DNA from: Hysterium pulicare CBS 123377
Lineage: Eukaryota > Ascomycota > Dothideomycetes > Hysteriales > Hysteriaceae
Assembly: GCA_000467715.1 (NCBI GenBank)
Contig: AJFK01000038.1
Coordinates: 104,585-168,584 of the forward strand
DNA: 64,000 nucleotides
Direction of reading: 5' to 3'
Each line of letters begins with the position of its first letter. The stretch's first letter is position 1. The translations under genes were made by a program, and so were the position numbers. This document shows positions 37,677-50,026 of the stretch, piece by piece. The notes under the pieces are model-generated. The model made no database searches. It worked only from the letters and a program-made list of their open reading frames with translations, and was not told where the DNA came from.

Positions 37677-40549
37677 ATGGACGGTCTCTCGAATGCAGCA
37701 AGCGGTACGATTTCGACGTTGCCACCTTGTATACTGGTTAGCTAACGCGATTCGATAGGTATCGCTGTTCTCTCCGTAGCCTTGCAACTTGCTGATGGAG
37801 TTCTAAAGCTTCATCAGTTTTGGCAGTCCGTTCGCGATGCGCCGGAGGACATCGAAATCACCATTCAGGATCTTAAACATTTCACGTCTGTTGTTTCCAG
37901 TCTCTCCTTAAATGGACAGCAGTCAGTCTTGTTCGACGGGACGACAGTGGATCTCCTTAAGACTTGCCAGAAAAGGGTGGACAGGCTTAATGCCCTTGCA
38001 AAAGAGCTTGATAAAGGATTCATGTCTGGCTCTAAGCGCACACGGAAATGGACTGCTTTGAAAGCGGCTGTTAAGAAAGGGAGGTTGAAGGAGTTCAGGT
38101 CGCAACTTGAAGAAACAAAGAGCACTATGTTGATGGTCTTATGCTCTCGCCTTGGGTAGGTCGAACTTTGAAATCCTACGAGATCAGACTGACCTAAGCT
38201 AGCCAATTATCGACGTCCCATCACCAAGAATTATGTCAAAGTATCTCCTCTATTTCAAGGGGATCGGCCCAGCGCGACAATGATCACGAAAAGGTCTTGA
38301 AAGCTAGTTATGACGTTATGCGAGACCTCGAGAAACGGCATTCGCAATACTCAACAGACATCTGTACCGTCTTAGCAAGCGTTTCAGACCTCAAAGAGCA
38401 TTTCAACGCTGTTCGCGGGGAAGTTCATCATTTAGCCTCTACAATCCACAATCCCATCTTCAGATCCGGATTTGTAACCACGATGGAGAACACTCTTCAA
38501 ACAGTTCATGATCGATTACAACATGGTGGCCTGGCCAATAGTTTGTACCAATCTGGGACGCCTGGAAGAAGTAGTGGTGTTAAGCCATTGAGTCTATATG
38601 GTTTAAGCAGAACCAGAACACATGACTTATGGGATAACGAACTAGAAAATACTGTCGATTTGCTCTGCAGAAGACCTTCGATTTCTTCAGAGACCAAGCA
38701 GTATATTCAGAGAAATTCTCGAAGCATTTTTGTTCAAACCCCTTTGGGTATTGTTGCAATCAGATTCGAAACTTGGCTTGAGACTGTCATCACTTCCTCC
38801 GGAAATCCATCTCTAAAAGTCCAGGCCATTACTTCATTTCTCTTTCATCCTGCAACATGGCTAATCAGATGCGGCTTAAGTTATGGTGTTCATCTGGCTG
38901 TTCATCATTCGCAAAAGGGGTGGCAATTCTCGGTTGATAGCATTCGACCTGTTCCACTGGATGCACAAATTTTTCAATTTTGCCGAGATGGAAATTTCAA
39001 TGCAGTACATGCATGGATTCAGAGTGGAAAGGCCAGCGTTAAGGATACCGACCCTAACGGATGGCAGCCTCTCCATGTGAGTGTCATTTGTGAGCCCTCT
39101 TGACCTATCTAACACGAGTTTCACGGATATAGTATGCTGTACAAGCCTCCAACTTTCGGATTTGCAAATATCTAGTCAACGAGGGTGCTGACAAAACCGC
39201 GAGAACCTACAAATACCCCCCATCTAGGTACATGTGGCTCATTTCAAACATCTTGAAAGGGTAATTAATCGTTTCGTAGCACTCCAGTATCACGGCTAAG
39301 TAACTTTGATACACACGACGCATACCATATCCTTGAACTTTTCGGAGACTGCCTGGATTCTTCACTGAGCGAATCCCTCCATGAACAAAGAGGAGATGCG
39401 TGGATTGTTCTTATCAAGGCTGGTTGCTATGGTGTCTTTATCCCGGCCACTGTTGATATATCGGACAGTAGACCAATCTGCCAAAGAGCACTGAGATTCG
39501 TACTGCACAAGTTGTTCCAGACAATCTGTCAGCTAACAAGCAGATACGCCATTTACGATATCTTGCAATATTCAATGGCCTTAGATGATGCGACGATAAT
39601 GGAGCTGATCTTGAAAACAAGGCCGGATTGTGTGCACGATGTGGATGTTTGGGAACTCAGTCACATTCATAGATCCCTTCTGAGGAACGGATTCCGGCCG
39701 AGCGATGCGCATTTCAGGCTACTATACAACCATGGGATCAATCTTCATCAAGAGTGCGATGACGAAACTCCCACTTCCTTGGCCCTTAAGACCACAAACC
39801 TACTTTCCCGTTTTGTGGGCCATTTAAAGGCATGCAGACAAGATATACCTGAATTTTTATTGGCTGAAATGGCAGCTCCTGGTTCTCCACTTGCCGCGCG
39901 AGGTTGGAGCGAAACATCATTTTCGAAAACAATGGACCTTGTAGCAACAAAGAACAGTATATGGAAACGACTGGCAGCTGAGCCTCCCGATTACGTTAAA
40001 AGATGTGCGAGTAGAAAATCTCGAGGGAACCATCATGGTCAGGCGATATCAGGCAAGATCATCGTCCAACCGTGGTGGGAGCTCATACTCTTTTGGATTC
40101 GCTCATCCGTGGTCCGTCCACTATGTCAATACTGTTCAGTCTCGTCATCGAAGAATCAAGAGCGTGAACGGGTAATGTCTGAAGATGTGTTGAGAGATAT
40201 GTGGGATCCCCGTGAGGCTGTTCTTCGCCTATTTTGTTTACAAGGCCATCGTTGGAAGGGGCAATATAAGGCTTGGGATTATCTTTGTGGCGACTGTCTG
40301 CTTGATGCTGAGCTTGATGAGGATAAGGCGCAGCGCTCTACTATTTTGGCATTAACGACAATGTCGAACAGACTCAGCCTTGAATGCCGAGAAGTCGACT
40401 TGGGCATTCATCCTTGTGGCAAGCAGTCGGAAGGTCTGAGACATATGCTCTGCTTCCAAGACCAAAGCTCTGATGAGGTTGGGGTACGTTCGCCAATCAA
40501 AACGTTCGATGTTCCTTCGCGAAAAATGCCTGGCTCTTTCATTAACTAG
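37677..40549 (+). CDS. STAND N-terminal (PigL_N-like) protein with ankyrin repeats
   Basis: Exons 37677-37704, 37759-38155, 38203-39076, 39133-39227 and 39280-40549 encode 887 residues. The start MDGLSNAASG, then IAVLSVALQLADG and LHQFWQSVRDAPEDI, is the pattern of the fungal N-terminal domain of STAND proteins (PigL_N type), covering about residues 1-250 with helical and coiled segments. Ankyrin-like repeats follow at about 405-465 (DPNGWQPLH, then YAVQASNFRICKYLVNEGADKTART, split by intron 3). No NACHT or NB-ARC nucleotide-binding domain is seen, so it is a shortened architecture. The C-terminus has CQYC (about 746) and CGDC (about 800), a possible zinc site. Introns are 47-56 nt. A decayed paralogue follows downstream. 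Confidence 0.82.
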
Positions 40550-41859
40550 CCGGGGCTTCAAATGAGACGTATCCTTTATTCGAAGACTTCTCTTCGTCTC
40601 AGGTAGATTCTGATGGTCCCACAGGTTAACATACTCTCTGCTTATTACTCTACGTATCAAGGTTTACACTCCTTATCATTGATGTCGAGTGGAGCGTTTT
40701 ATAAACGATGAACGGCAGTCCGCTAGCATTCCTATCGATGATTCAAATTGATTCACGAACATTCCCGCTTACGCAACGCAACTTATGTTACTTATCCGTG
40801 CTTCGGGCAAATTTTCTAATGAGAGTGCTAATCAGTGTTGAAAAGGTCACCAGCAGCACCAACCAAACCAACGACCCTTGCTCGAAGATTCGATTTTGAA
40901 CGCTTGCTCACCCTTGATGCAAAACAGTCGGTACATCATGACAACGGCCTTAACAGTTCGATCTTCGATGCGCTTGTGCTTACGCTTCTGAGCCCACAAT
41001 CAGCCTCTCATTTTTCGTTCAAATGCGGACCGGTGAACGGTTGATCTATTGATTTCTCTTCCGTGTGGCAAGCGCTGCAAGCTTCATGACCGCATCCGGG
41101 ACATGTAACATGTAGCGCCTTGGTGAAGGGCCCATCTCCGCAGCAGCAACAATACCAGATATATCGAGGTTTGGTGCCTAGGAGTCTTTAGTCTTGTCTT
41201 CAACTTTTCATTGACCAGGTAATCTCGTCGCTTTTTACGTACATAGCTCCGACGTCCTTGGCATTTGGATGAAGTCGATAAAATGTTGCTTCTTCAGGTT
41301 GGTCGTTTAAAGCAACGATAGCTTTTGAAGATTATTTTGATATTGAAGAACACTGAGATAGGAGTATTAAGGAGACTCAAGAAGGGTCGATGTGGTGGCC
41401 TGATGATGCGTGTTACAATAAAAGTGGAGGAGGTTGAACTTCAGCTGAGCCTTGTGGCCTCGTGGCCTTGCCACGTCACACTTGCATGAACTCTACGACA
41501 GTCTTGGGATGCAAAACCCTGCTATAATTCAATGGAAAAGATGGCATCGAGAGCTATCATCAACAGTATCAATGTCTCGAAGCTTCTAAATCACGGGGAA
41601 GCTCTCAAGGACGGGGAGAGAAATAGTGGTTGGTCATTAATTGCGGGCGAAGCAGAGGACGTATTCGCTGCCAAGCCTACAAGCTCTATAACTCGATATG
41701 TCTTTCTCTGATTTTGCCTTGCCGCCTAGCGGGCAATTACGGCGGAGCTGGTTAGCCCGGCTGAGATTCAGCCTTGCGGGCAGCAGGAATCTCGACCTCG
41801 TTGACCTGAAACCTGTCCTTGTCTACCTTCTCAACACTTCTACAACCACTAGCAAGCAG
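40550..41859. other. Gap between the STAND-type gene and its decayed copy
   Basis: No gene is supported. The last 100 bp are recognisably related to the promoter of the upstream paralogue, including the near-palindrome at 41759-41773. Confidence 0.5.
41759..41773. promoter_or_regulatory. Near-palindrome upstream of the decayed STAND-type copy
   Basis: GGCTGAGATTCAGCC differs by one base from the palindrome at 37584. It ends 86 bp before the position of the lost start codon. Confidence 0.35.
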
Positions 41860-43342
41860 AGGGAGGGTCTCTCAGCTACGGCAAGCGGTAACCTACACGA
41901 TTGCCTATTGTTTTGTTTTTAATAACTTACCCTTTCGGCTTCGCCGTAGTGTCCTTAGCCTTGCAGCTTGCGGAAGCCTTTGGACATCTTTATGAGTTTT
42001 TGGAAGTCTGTCCGTGACGCGCCCAATGACATTCAGACTATCCTCGAAGGTTTGAAACTTCTGTCTACCGTTCTCACTGAAGTTGCTTTGACGGGTCAGC
42101 AAAACGGATTTATTACTCCACCAGCAACTGAGTTGCTCCATGCTTGTGAGAAAAGAACCAAAAACCTTGTAGATGTTGAAGTGAATTGAAGAAGAGAGGA
42201 AGGTTGGACGCGCATTCAGGGGTTTTATACGCCAACCGAGGTCCGCATTGGCCACTAGCTAAGCTACTTTCAACAGTAGATATCGCGAATGACTTTGAAG
42301 ATGGCTTCAAATCCGACTTTAAACGGATTAGGACGTGGACTGCTTTCAAGGCCGCCCGGAAGAAGGAGAAGTAACAAGTTACAAGAATTCAGAGCCCATT
42401 TGGAGGAAACTAAAGCCAGTCTTCAAATTGCACTAACGCTCAGTCAGAGGTAAGACCAATGGAAAACATATCGCTCCACCGCTTACTCATGAAGTAGTCG
42501 CCAGGAAATGTCATATCATCGCAAGATACGCCAGGACATGTTTTCCGCTTTCAATGATGCAGCTCAACGGGATCGGCAACTTGAGAGCACGATTCTGGAT
42601 GTCAGTAGCGTGACTCATGGAATTGCCGCAACGCATACGCAGTATATAAGCAACGTCTCCACTCTCACTACTGAAAGTCTACGAGATGAAAAATCATCTT
42701 TCCACGGTGCGCCAGGAGGTCTGTCGGTTGACGAATGAGATTCGAAACCCCGTCATTCGACCATGATTCGCGGCTGCAATGAATGGTGCTCTTGAATCTC
42801 TCCCGGATGCTCTTTCAGAAAACGGAGAACAAAATATGTCATCAAACAGCGTATCAAAATCGCGCACCCCCTTTGAGTGCGAGCAAGCGGATACCCCTGA
42901 ACTTAGAAGGAGTAAATTTACAACGATGCAGTTGAACTCTGCATCTGCTACCCAGATCCCGGCTAGCAATGGATATGAAAGTAGTCATGCAATCAGGAGT
43001 CACCGCTGGAGAAATTACTTCGAACCTAGAGAAGTCTGGTATACAGCTTGCCTATGGACACATGAGAACAATGCTCGTGGAACAGACTCTCAGGGACGTA
43101 CCCTTGACGACCTAGACTTTACCTTCCGCGAAAAGTCGAGATTGTGGGTAGGAGAAGACGCCGTCACTCAAGAAGTCGACGAAGTCGACGACGAGAACAT
43201 TTACGAGACAGCATAAGATGGTTGGCGAGGCGATTTCAACGAAGAATACTCCCAGTACATATTGGAAGTTTTCGAGGATTACTTAAACGAGCATCGTGCG
43301 CAGAAAGACCCTACTGAGAGTATGCCTGGTGCGTTTATCGAT
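41860..43342 (+). pseudogene. Decayed paralogue of the STAND-type gene
   Basis: Translated pieces in changing frames follow the gene at 37677 in order. The start codon is AGG instead of ATG (41860-41862), followed by EGLSATASG. The first intron's acceptor AG is lost (CGG near 41936). An extra T in the run at 41997-42001 shifts the frame just before SVRDAPNDIQTILEGL. A poorly matching segment of about 100 bp sits near 42.18-42.29 kb. A short duplication breaks the frame near 42370, after WTAFKAARKKEK. A TGA replaces a sense codon near 42763. A later open stretch (42779-43216) covers the equivalent of residues after about 230, ends in a stop, and is followed by more frame-shifted coding-like sequence. 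No ankyrin part is identifiable. It cannot make the full protein. Confidence 0.8.
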
Positions 43343-45191
43343 TAGTGTCGGGTATAGAAACCGCTCTCTAGCGTATCCCTCCGCAAGGATCACGTTATAA
43401 CCAATGGACAACTTTGCGGATCTCCACATTCAAGCGACACACCACCGCAAGGCTTGACCAACGGTTACACTCCCTCGACCGTCTTCGAAGATGGAGAAGA
43501 AGTTGAATAAGTTCTATGACGGACTGTGGTATGATTAGCCATTTGTCTATCAGATTTCATGTGCTGCCCCAAAAGGACGAGATACTCACTCTGTTAAACA
43601 ACCAAAGTCAGTGGCTTCATTCTGGCTTCTTTCCTTCATTTACGCTCATGTTCATCAGTGTTTAGGAGCGTTGGACATGACTTTAGTACAGCGTTTTTGT
43701 AGTGTTAGTCTTGCGAGTATTACGGCCTTTAATTAAACGACCCAAAGTTAGCGAGGCATTTCCTGAACTAGAAGTCTCTTTATGAAGATTGTGGCGGCAT
43801 GGCGCTGGATTATTGAAAGTTTACTTCTGAACCCCCTCGACTAGCCGTAACGACATGGGAGTCTTAACTCTGACTACCTCGCTCATTCCCATATTTTCTG
43901 CGGACCGAATATCGACCGCCAAACTCAGGTGCGTTATTGACATCGTGAGTGTCCGTCCATAGGCTATGCGGAAACCAAAATAATCCAGTGACTACCGAAT
44001 GTCAAGCCACCTATTTTGGCAATACATGATCTATCATATAGTCTGTGCAACTGTCTCCTCCAGCTAGAAGTAAGTTGATAAAACATACTTCAAGAACCCA
44101 GTACGCTCCTCTAAGTTCCCATAGTGATCGGTTAATATAGGTCATCAGACTCAATTTCTTCCAATCATATAAAGTCACGTGATCAGTACTATGAAAAGTA
44201 TACCTTTTTTACAATAGCGTTAATTGGAGATATTAGAAAAAGGAACGAAAGATCAGTTACGAACACCCATTTTTACAAGTGTCAATTCATCAGCCTCACC
44301 CGTCTTTGATTCATATTATGTCGGAATGATGAGTTGCGCGGGAGTTTCGCTGCTTCACAGAGGCCTACCTAGTCATATTTCGTCGCTATGCACTTAGCTA
44401 TTAGCTCCGTGATATATCTCCAGTTAGCAGTTAATTGGCCTCCTGAAGGGTTCCATAGGCAAACCGAGCAGGAGTATGTTTTCAAGGATGTGATCGGCGG
44501 AGGTTCTGAAAAGGGTTGAGAAGCTGCGAGATGCGGGTTCGGCAGCATTCGGATACCTACTGTTTCGCAAGTACGATAAGCAAATTACGAACGGCACCAA
44601 GCGCTTACGCACTGTGCGGTAACGTGCGTTGCACTGCCGCGAAAGCTGCCGGATCTCGTGGGGTACAGCGGAACATGATCCCGAGGCTCGTGATAGAGGT
44701 ACTTGAAAAGAATAAAGCTCGAAAGGGGATTTCTCCTAAAATCTGATATCTATTGAAAACGTAGATACTACATATGCTACATTGCAGGTAAAGGACTCTG
44801 TCCACCCCCATTTTTTACACCGAAACCATACAAACACATGCCCAATGCTTAACTCCAGATCCAACTATGACACCGTCCAGAATTTTCCTGCCCTGGGGTA
44901 TCTTAAGACCAATTCCTATCCAAATGCGATGCGTTAAATTTCATGATGGTTTTTTCTTTTCCGTGGTATAATTACAGGGATTCGTCCAGGTTATTTCGTT
45001 GCAAAAAGTATGTACATGAAAGAGCTAGAGCCTAGAGAACCAAGTGATGAGACCTCGTTTTGTTTTAGAGCGTAAAAGAGATGACGAGAACAAAAACGAG
45101 GTGATGATGTTGTTTGTATTGGAGCCGGAGTTATTGTTCGGGAAGGAAGACCAGGAATGGAGTCCATCAGGGCGATACCTGACCAGTGGCC
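43343..45191. other. Gene-poor gap
   Basis: There is 1.85 kb without a supported gene. It begins with the tail of the pseudogene and ends with the 3' flank of the kinase gene. A short plus-strand frame at 44.5-44.75 kb has no recognisable content. Confidence 0.45.
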
Positions 45192-48100
45192 TCAGGGTTT
45201 CCAGAATTTCGAGAATCGCTGCTTGCCTTTCTTGCTCGGCGTTTCTGACCGGCTACTGAGATCGGTGTCACTTCTATTCAAGCTGAGTGCCGATGTGCTC
45301 GGAGAACGTAAGTGACCATGGGAGGAAGGTGAATCGACGGAAAGGCTGCCGGACGCGTTGAACTGATCGAATAACTTAAAGATGGTATCCATTCCAACAG
45401 GTGAATTAGGACTACCAGGAGAGTTGGGTCCTTCGACTTCATCCTCGTCTATATCATTTGCGTCTTCTGCGGGACAGAAACTGCCCAAAATCATTTTATT
45501 GACTTTCAGTTTCCAGGAAACTTCGTCAATGATGTCACTGTGAAAGTATCCAAAGGTCAGTTCGATTGGCAAATAGAAAGTGAAATCGAAGGGCTTGTCT
45601 TACTCGATGCCGTTGTTCCTCCACAAATCGTTGTCTAGGGACTTAAGCCTCGCTTTCCCATGGGACCCAAATCGCACGAATTGAATACGGGAAAGCCTGT
45701 CGGGGAAGTTCTCGTTCCGAAGCTTTTGAGCAAAAGCTACTATTTTATTGTCCGCGGCATCACTCGGATGCGTTCCTTCCCAAACACCGTCTGTAAGTAC
45801 TATTAAAGTCATTGCTCTTCGGTCTTTTTTCTGCCAATACTCTCTGAATATTGCGTCCAGGACATGACTCATATCGGTTTTCAGCCTATAATCCTCGTCT
45901 TGAACTTCTCGCGGACGTGCATCATTGATTGCTGCTCGTAGATTCCGAAGGCCTCTCGGGCCTTGGAGTTTGCTCGCGTTTAATTTCGTGCCATTTATGG
46001 TAAACTTGACATCTATACCGTCAGGATTTAAGCCTGCAAGTTTCATAGCCAGTGTTTCAGCTACGAATGTTACGAAAGGCCAGAACTGAGACATAGTAGT
46101 CCCATTGTCTACAACGAGGACCTAATTAATCTTTAGTAGTGTGTCTAATTCATGAGCGGTCTAGATAGTAGACTTACCATATCTCTATTCGTAATGAACT
46201 GTTCAAGAAACTCATCTTTGAGTTCCATACCTATCGAACTTTTGATACTTGCGAATTTACGTTCCCATTTCGTCTTAGATTTTAGTTCCTCGAGTACTCG
46301 TCGAACCTGGCAAATATCCCAGGGGAGATCAGCTAACGTTGGAGGCATCGAGCCCCGAACGACGGGCATGACAGGCAATGGAGTGGATTCTGACGTTCCG
46401 TGTTCTGTGACGGGCATCTTGCCGTTTCCATTTCTGATTTCAGTCTCAGTAGCGGCCTGGGAGGATACATTGGGAGGCGTTGAACTATTTAGTCCTTCCG
46501 ACACTAGCTCTTTGTGTTGATCAAGCGATGACATTGCACGACGATATGCGGCATCATTATTAACCTGAGTCCCTACAGCAACTGCCTGGGCTTTTGATGC
46601 AGCAGCAGTCTGGTCAGCTGGTGGGGTATACAATATCGGGATTGGCGCATTCCTTGTGGGCACTGGAGGTATCACGCTGCCTGGAATCTGTTGTATCCTG
46701 CGTATGCCAGTATCATAATGCATGGTCCTTGGCATGTCTATTGCAGGCAGGTGCGAAGCCGAAGCTCTCTTCGGAGGTGAAGGCTCGACAATGAGAGGAG
46801 GCTGGGCTGCTTGCCGTTGTGAGTACTGCGCATGGGAAAGATTTGGCACGGAATCTCCGTTCTGAAAATCAGGTTGAAGTAGTGGACTCCTCGGATGTGG
46901 TGGACGATCATTAGAGGGCATCCAAGACCTATCATCATATGGTCCTTTGACGTATCCTGCGCCCTCTACATCCACAGGGCTATCCGTAAGCCTTGAGGTA
47001 TCGGTTTCAGAGGCCGCAGTCGTGACGGATGACGCTCCTAGCTTGTCTGGCACTGCAGATATCAGAAACCGATTGCTAAGGTCCTCTTCTAATATCTCCT
47101 GGCGATGAGGAGTTTTGGCGAATGTGATGCTCTGCATTTTGGCGTCTTTTCCAATACGTCGCGACTTATGGTTGCCCGAATCCAGCGGTATGCGGAGGAG
47201 GTTCCCTTCTGATTCGCCTTGAGTATTAACAGCCTGGAGCTGGATATGTTGGTGCTGGAGGTCGTTTTCCGCTTGGCTACTCTTGCCATTTTTGGGAGCA
47301 GCCTTCTCAGCTGCTAACAGCGCTCGCTTTACAGTATCTTCCAGCTTCACTTGTCGAATCTCACCCTGCGTTAATTTGTGGTGAAGATCGGACGCTGCCT
47401 TGCCTGGAATCTTAGCCAGCTCATGGCACAATGCAGCGGATCCGAGACGCTGCCCAGGAGTCTTTTTCAACATGTTGGCCTCAATCAGATCGAGGACTAG
47501 CGGAGTTACAGTGTCAGCCGCTCTGACGTGGCCTCTCAGGTAGTCGTGCCAGTGCCTAATTTCGGGCAGCACATCGTCTCCATTGTGAAACGAGTCCGTG
47601 GTATTCTCGCCAGGTCTTTTCCGTACACTGCTTGCAAGCCTTCTCATCATACGGTATTGTTGAATGCCCTGAAACCCCAAGACAACCCACGTGGCGGCTT
47701 CGGATAAAACACAGCCAAAGGACCAAATGTCGATGGTTTGCTGCACCGGTGTTTGTGTCTCTTGTTTTCTGGCCCGTGCAAACTCTGGTGCCCCTACGTA
47801 AAGTGGTCAGCTCTTGTTCGTGCATTTACCATCTTGATTCGTACCATAAGTATCCGTGCCTCCATGCAGGTACTCTTCTGGAATCCTGTCGTCCTCCTTG
47901 GCTCTCTTCGCAAATTTTGCAAATCCGAAATCCGCGAGCTTGAACTGGTCGTGTACAAGAAGAATGTTGTCAGGTTTTACGTCGGCGTGCCACCTTAATG
48001 CTCGTCAGTTGGCCTGGAATGCTTCTCAAAAAGGGGAACATGTACCCATGGAAGACCCTCAAATCACTTCCACGTTTGAATTGAACTTGATGAACCTTCC

Positions 48101-49126
48101 TAATCGCTTCGGCAACCCTGAACAAGGATTTCCAAAAGCGAAGGATTTCCTCCGTCCGCACCGGAGGTATGTTTGCAAGGTCCGCAAAGTATTCGTCAAG
48201 ATCGACCTCCCCATATTCGAGCAAGATGTTATGGGTCTTCCCACTTGAATCACCGTTTTCATGAGTATAGCAGCCAAGGTACCGGATTATTGGAACGCTT
48301 TCGTCCTCCCGTAGACCCGAGAAGGCTTCTTTCTCCCAATCGTATATGTCCTTGGTTTGATCGGAGTATGACTTGACAGCCAGTTGGTAGCACTGTAGGT
48401 AAACTCATAATCAGAATTGTTTTGTTTGTATAGGAGTTGGGGCAAGGTTTCACTCACTTCGCCAAATTTAGGGTCCATATATAACGACTCTTCTAGTGCT
48501 TTTGCCATGGCGGGCTCGGCAACGAATTCTTTCTGAACTGTTACTTGGAAAACGGATGCTGTGCCACCCTTCTCATTGACAGCCCTACGTTGGCAAAATG
48601 GTATGATGAATTTTCCTCCTTCGAAGTGACCATCCATGTACAGTTCCAACCTAGGGGGACAAAATGCCCATTTTGCGTCCTCGAACTCCTCGACGATCTT
48701 CTCGATCTCGGGAATGTTCTTGTTCTTGAGCTGATCTCGAAGGGATGAAAGGTGTTTGGGAACATCCAAATCAAGATGTCTGTCGACAATATTCGCGCTT
48801 TGGAAAAGATCTATGAGCTCTCCACGGTTTTGCTCAAGCAGGATGCTGAAGACCCTGATACAATGGTTCTGGCCTTCAAGAATTGTTCTCGAGGAGAAGG
48901 GCAACTGTCGGTGGTGAGCCTTGTCTTCGACCGCCATAAGTAACCGGTCGGCGTATCTTAAATCGTCGGTCGCTTGTCGCCTCATCCATTGCTCCAACTC
49001 AGCAACATGGACAACGTATTGGGTGCAAGCGCAACCACTAACATGACGTTGACAGGCCACCCGTCGTCGCCAGTCCCGCCTCAGTTTGGTCTTGAATGTT
49101 TCGAGGATGTTGGCCAGGTCCCCCAT
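45192..49126 (-). CDS. Protein kinase with C-terminal von Willebrand A domain (5'-truncated)
   Basis: Exons 49126-48458, 48392-48046, 47993-47845, 47793-46178, 46121-45604 and 45537-45192 give 1214 residues from the first Met after the broken 5' part. Residues 1-150 are a helical region (GDLANILETFKTKL...) seen before the kinase. The kinase core has a probable ATP-binding Lys230 (AVKSYS), catalytic loop HADVKPDN (Asp343; HAD in place of HRD), DFG (Asp360) and GAPEFAR. A long disordered Ser/Pro/Gln-rich linker follows. A von Willebrand A domain starts near 928 with the metal-site motif DNGTTMS. The tail is Ser-rich. All five introns keep frame, so the 3' two-thirds is intact. Coding similarity continues upstream but is broken, so the gene may be truncated or nonfunctional. 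Confidence 0.75.
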
Positions 49127-50026
49127 GATGACGACGTGGGTCCACTCGAAGCTGTAGAGCGCAAGGTGCCCATAGGCATAAATCGTGGAACTAGCTCAAT
49201 GGACTAGTATGTCAAGAACGAGGTCCCTTGTGCAGAGTGAGCGCTTCGTGGCAGTAGGGGAGAGGTAAGAGTACAATGTATTTGCGTCCGTACCTGGAGG
49301 ATCCAAGTGTCTCGACAAGGTCACAGAGCCTCATGAACATTGACGCGGGGCGACTCCCTTTTGAAAAGGGAACACACATTGGCCAAAGCGCCCATGTAGT
49401 GGTGTATGGCTTGAAATGCTGGTCCAATCGTCGCATGGAGCACGGCTCGGGCCATAGCCTCAATCGTAACCCTTGCAAGCGAGGTCGGTCCTCGAAACGT
49501 AATTGAATATGTCCGCAAAGATGTACAAAAGTGCGCTTGCTTATGGAGACCTTAGACAGCAGGTTTTCGTCGTAAGCAAAAGCATTTGGATTAGGCAACT
49601 CAGATACGAAATAGGCTCTGCTAAGTGCTTCCTGAACAGCCAGAGCTAATGGTTTCACGAAAAAGCAAAAGCGACCCCGCCCGCAAAGCTGAGAAGCTGC
49701 TGCAGGGGCCTGTTGGGGGCTGTGGGATCATCCCCACTTGGGCTGGGAGCTTGCAGGATAAACGCCACGCTTCTCTGTTGGAGTATGCACGGACATAGTT
49801 CCTCCATGAGCTGCTCTGGGTAACACCGCTTCCCTAGTCCAACGGCCAACCAACGAGTGTCTACGTTTGTGATTTCGGACTGTTGTGCAAAGGCAAAGCT
49901 GAACCCTTTCCCCAGGGGATCCTCATTATCATTCCAGCCATCCTTGGTTTTTGAACTAGACGTTGCGCTTTGGAATGCCGTTCCGGCGCTTGTTTCGTTA
50001 TAACTCTTTGGGGATCGCGGGATCTC
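49127..50026 (-). pseudogene. Broken 5' part of the kinase-vWA gene
   Basis: Protein-like frames run head to tail toward the kinase gene, but in different phases. Open stretch 50026-49655 contains WLAVGLGKRCYPEQLMEEL and ends in FAGGVAFAF. The next frame starts VKPLALAVQEAL at about 49657. A third frame (49518-49321) carries LARVTIEAMARAVLHATIGP. The second frame resumes with MFMRLCDLVETL, and a fourth leads through an in-frame TGA at about 49199 into YGHLALYSFEWTHVVIMGDL, contiguous with the start at 49126. No GT-AG pair of reasonable length bridges these shifts. Either the gene is decaying or the assembly has indels. The first stretch overlaps the last exon of the CorA-like gene in another frame. 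Confidence 0.6.

Noticed and set aside
41860-43342. RIP as the cause of the pseudogene
   Set aside because: Key lesions are a T-to-G change, an insertion and a small duplication, not predominantly C-to-T.
44516-44746. Short plus-strand open frame in the 43.3-45.2 kb gap
   Set aside because: Too short, with no recognisable composition or motif.
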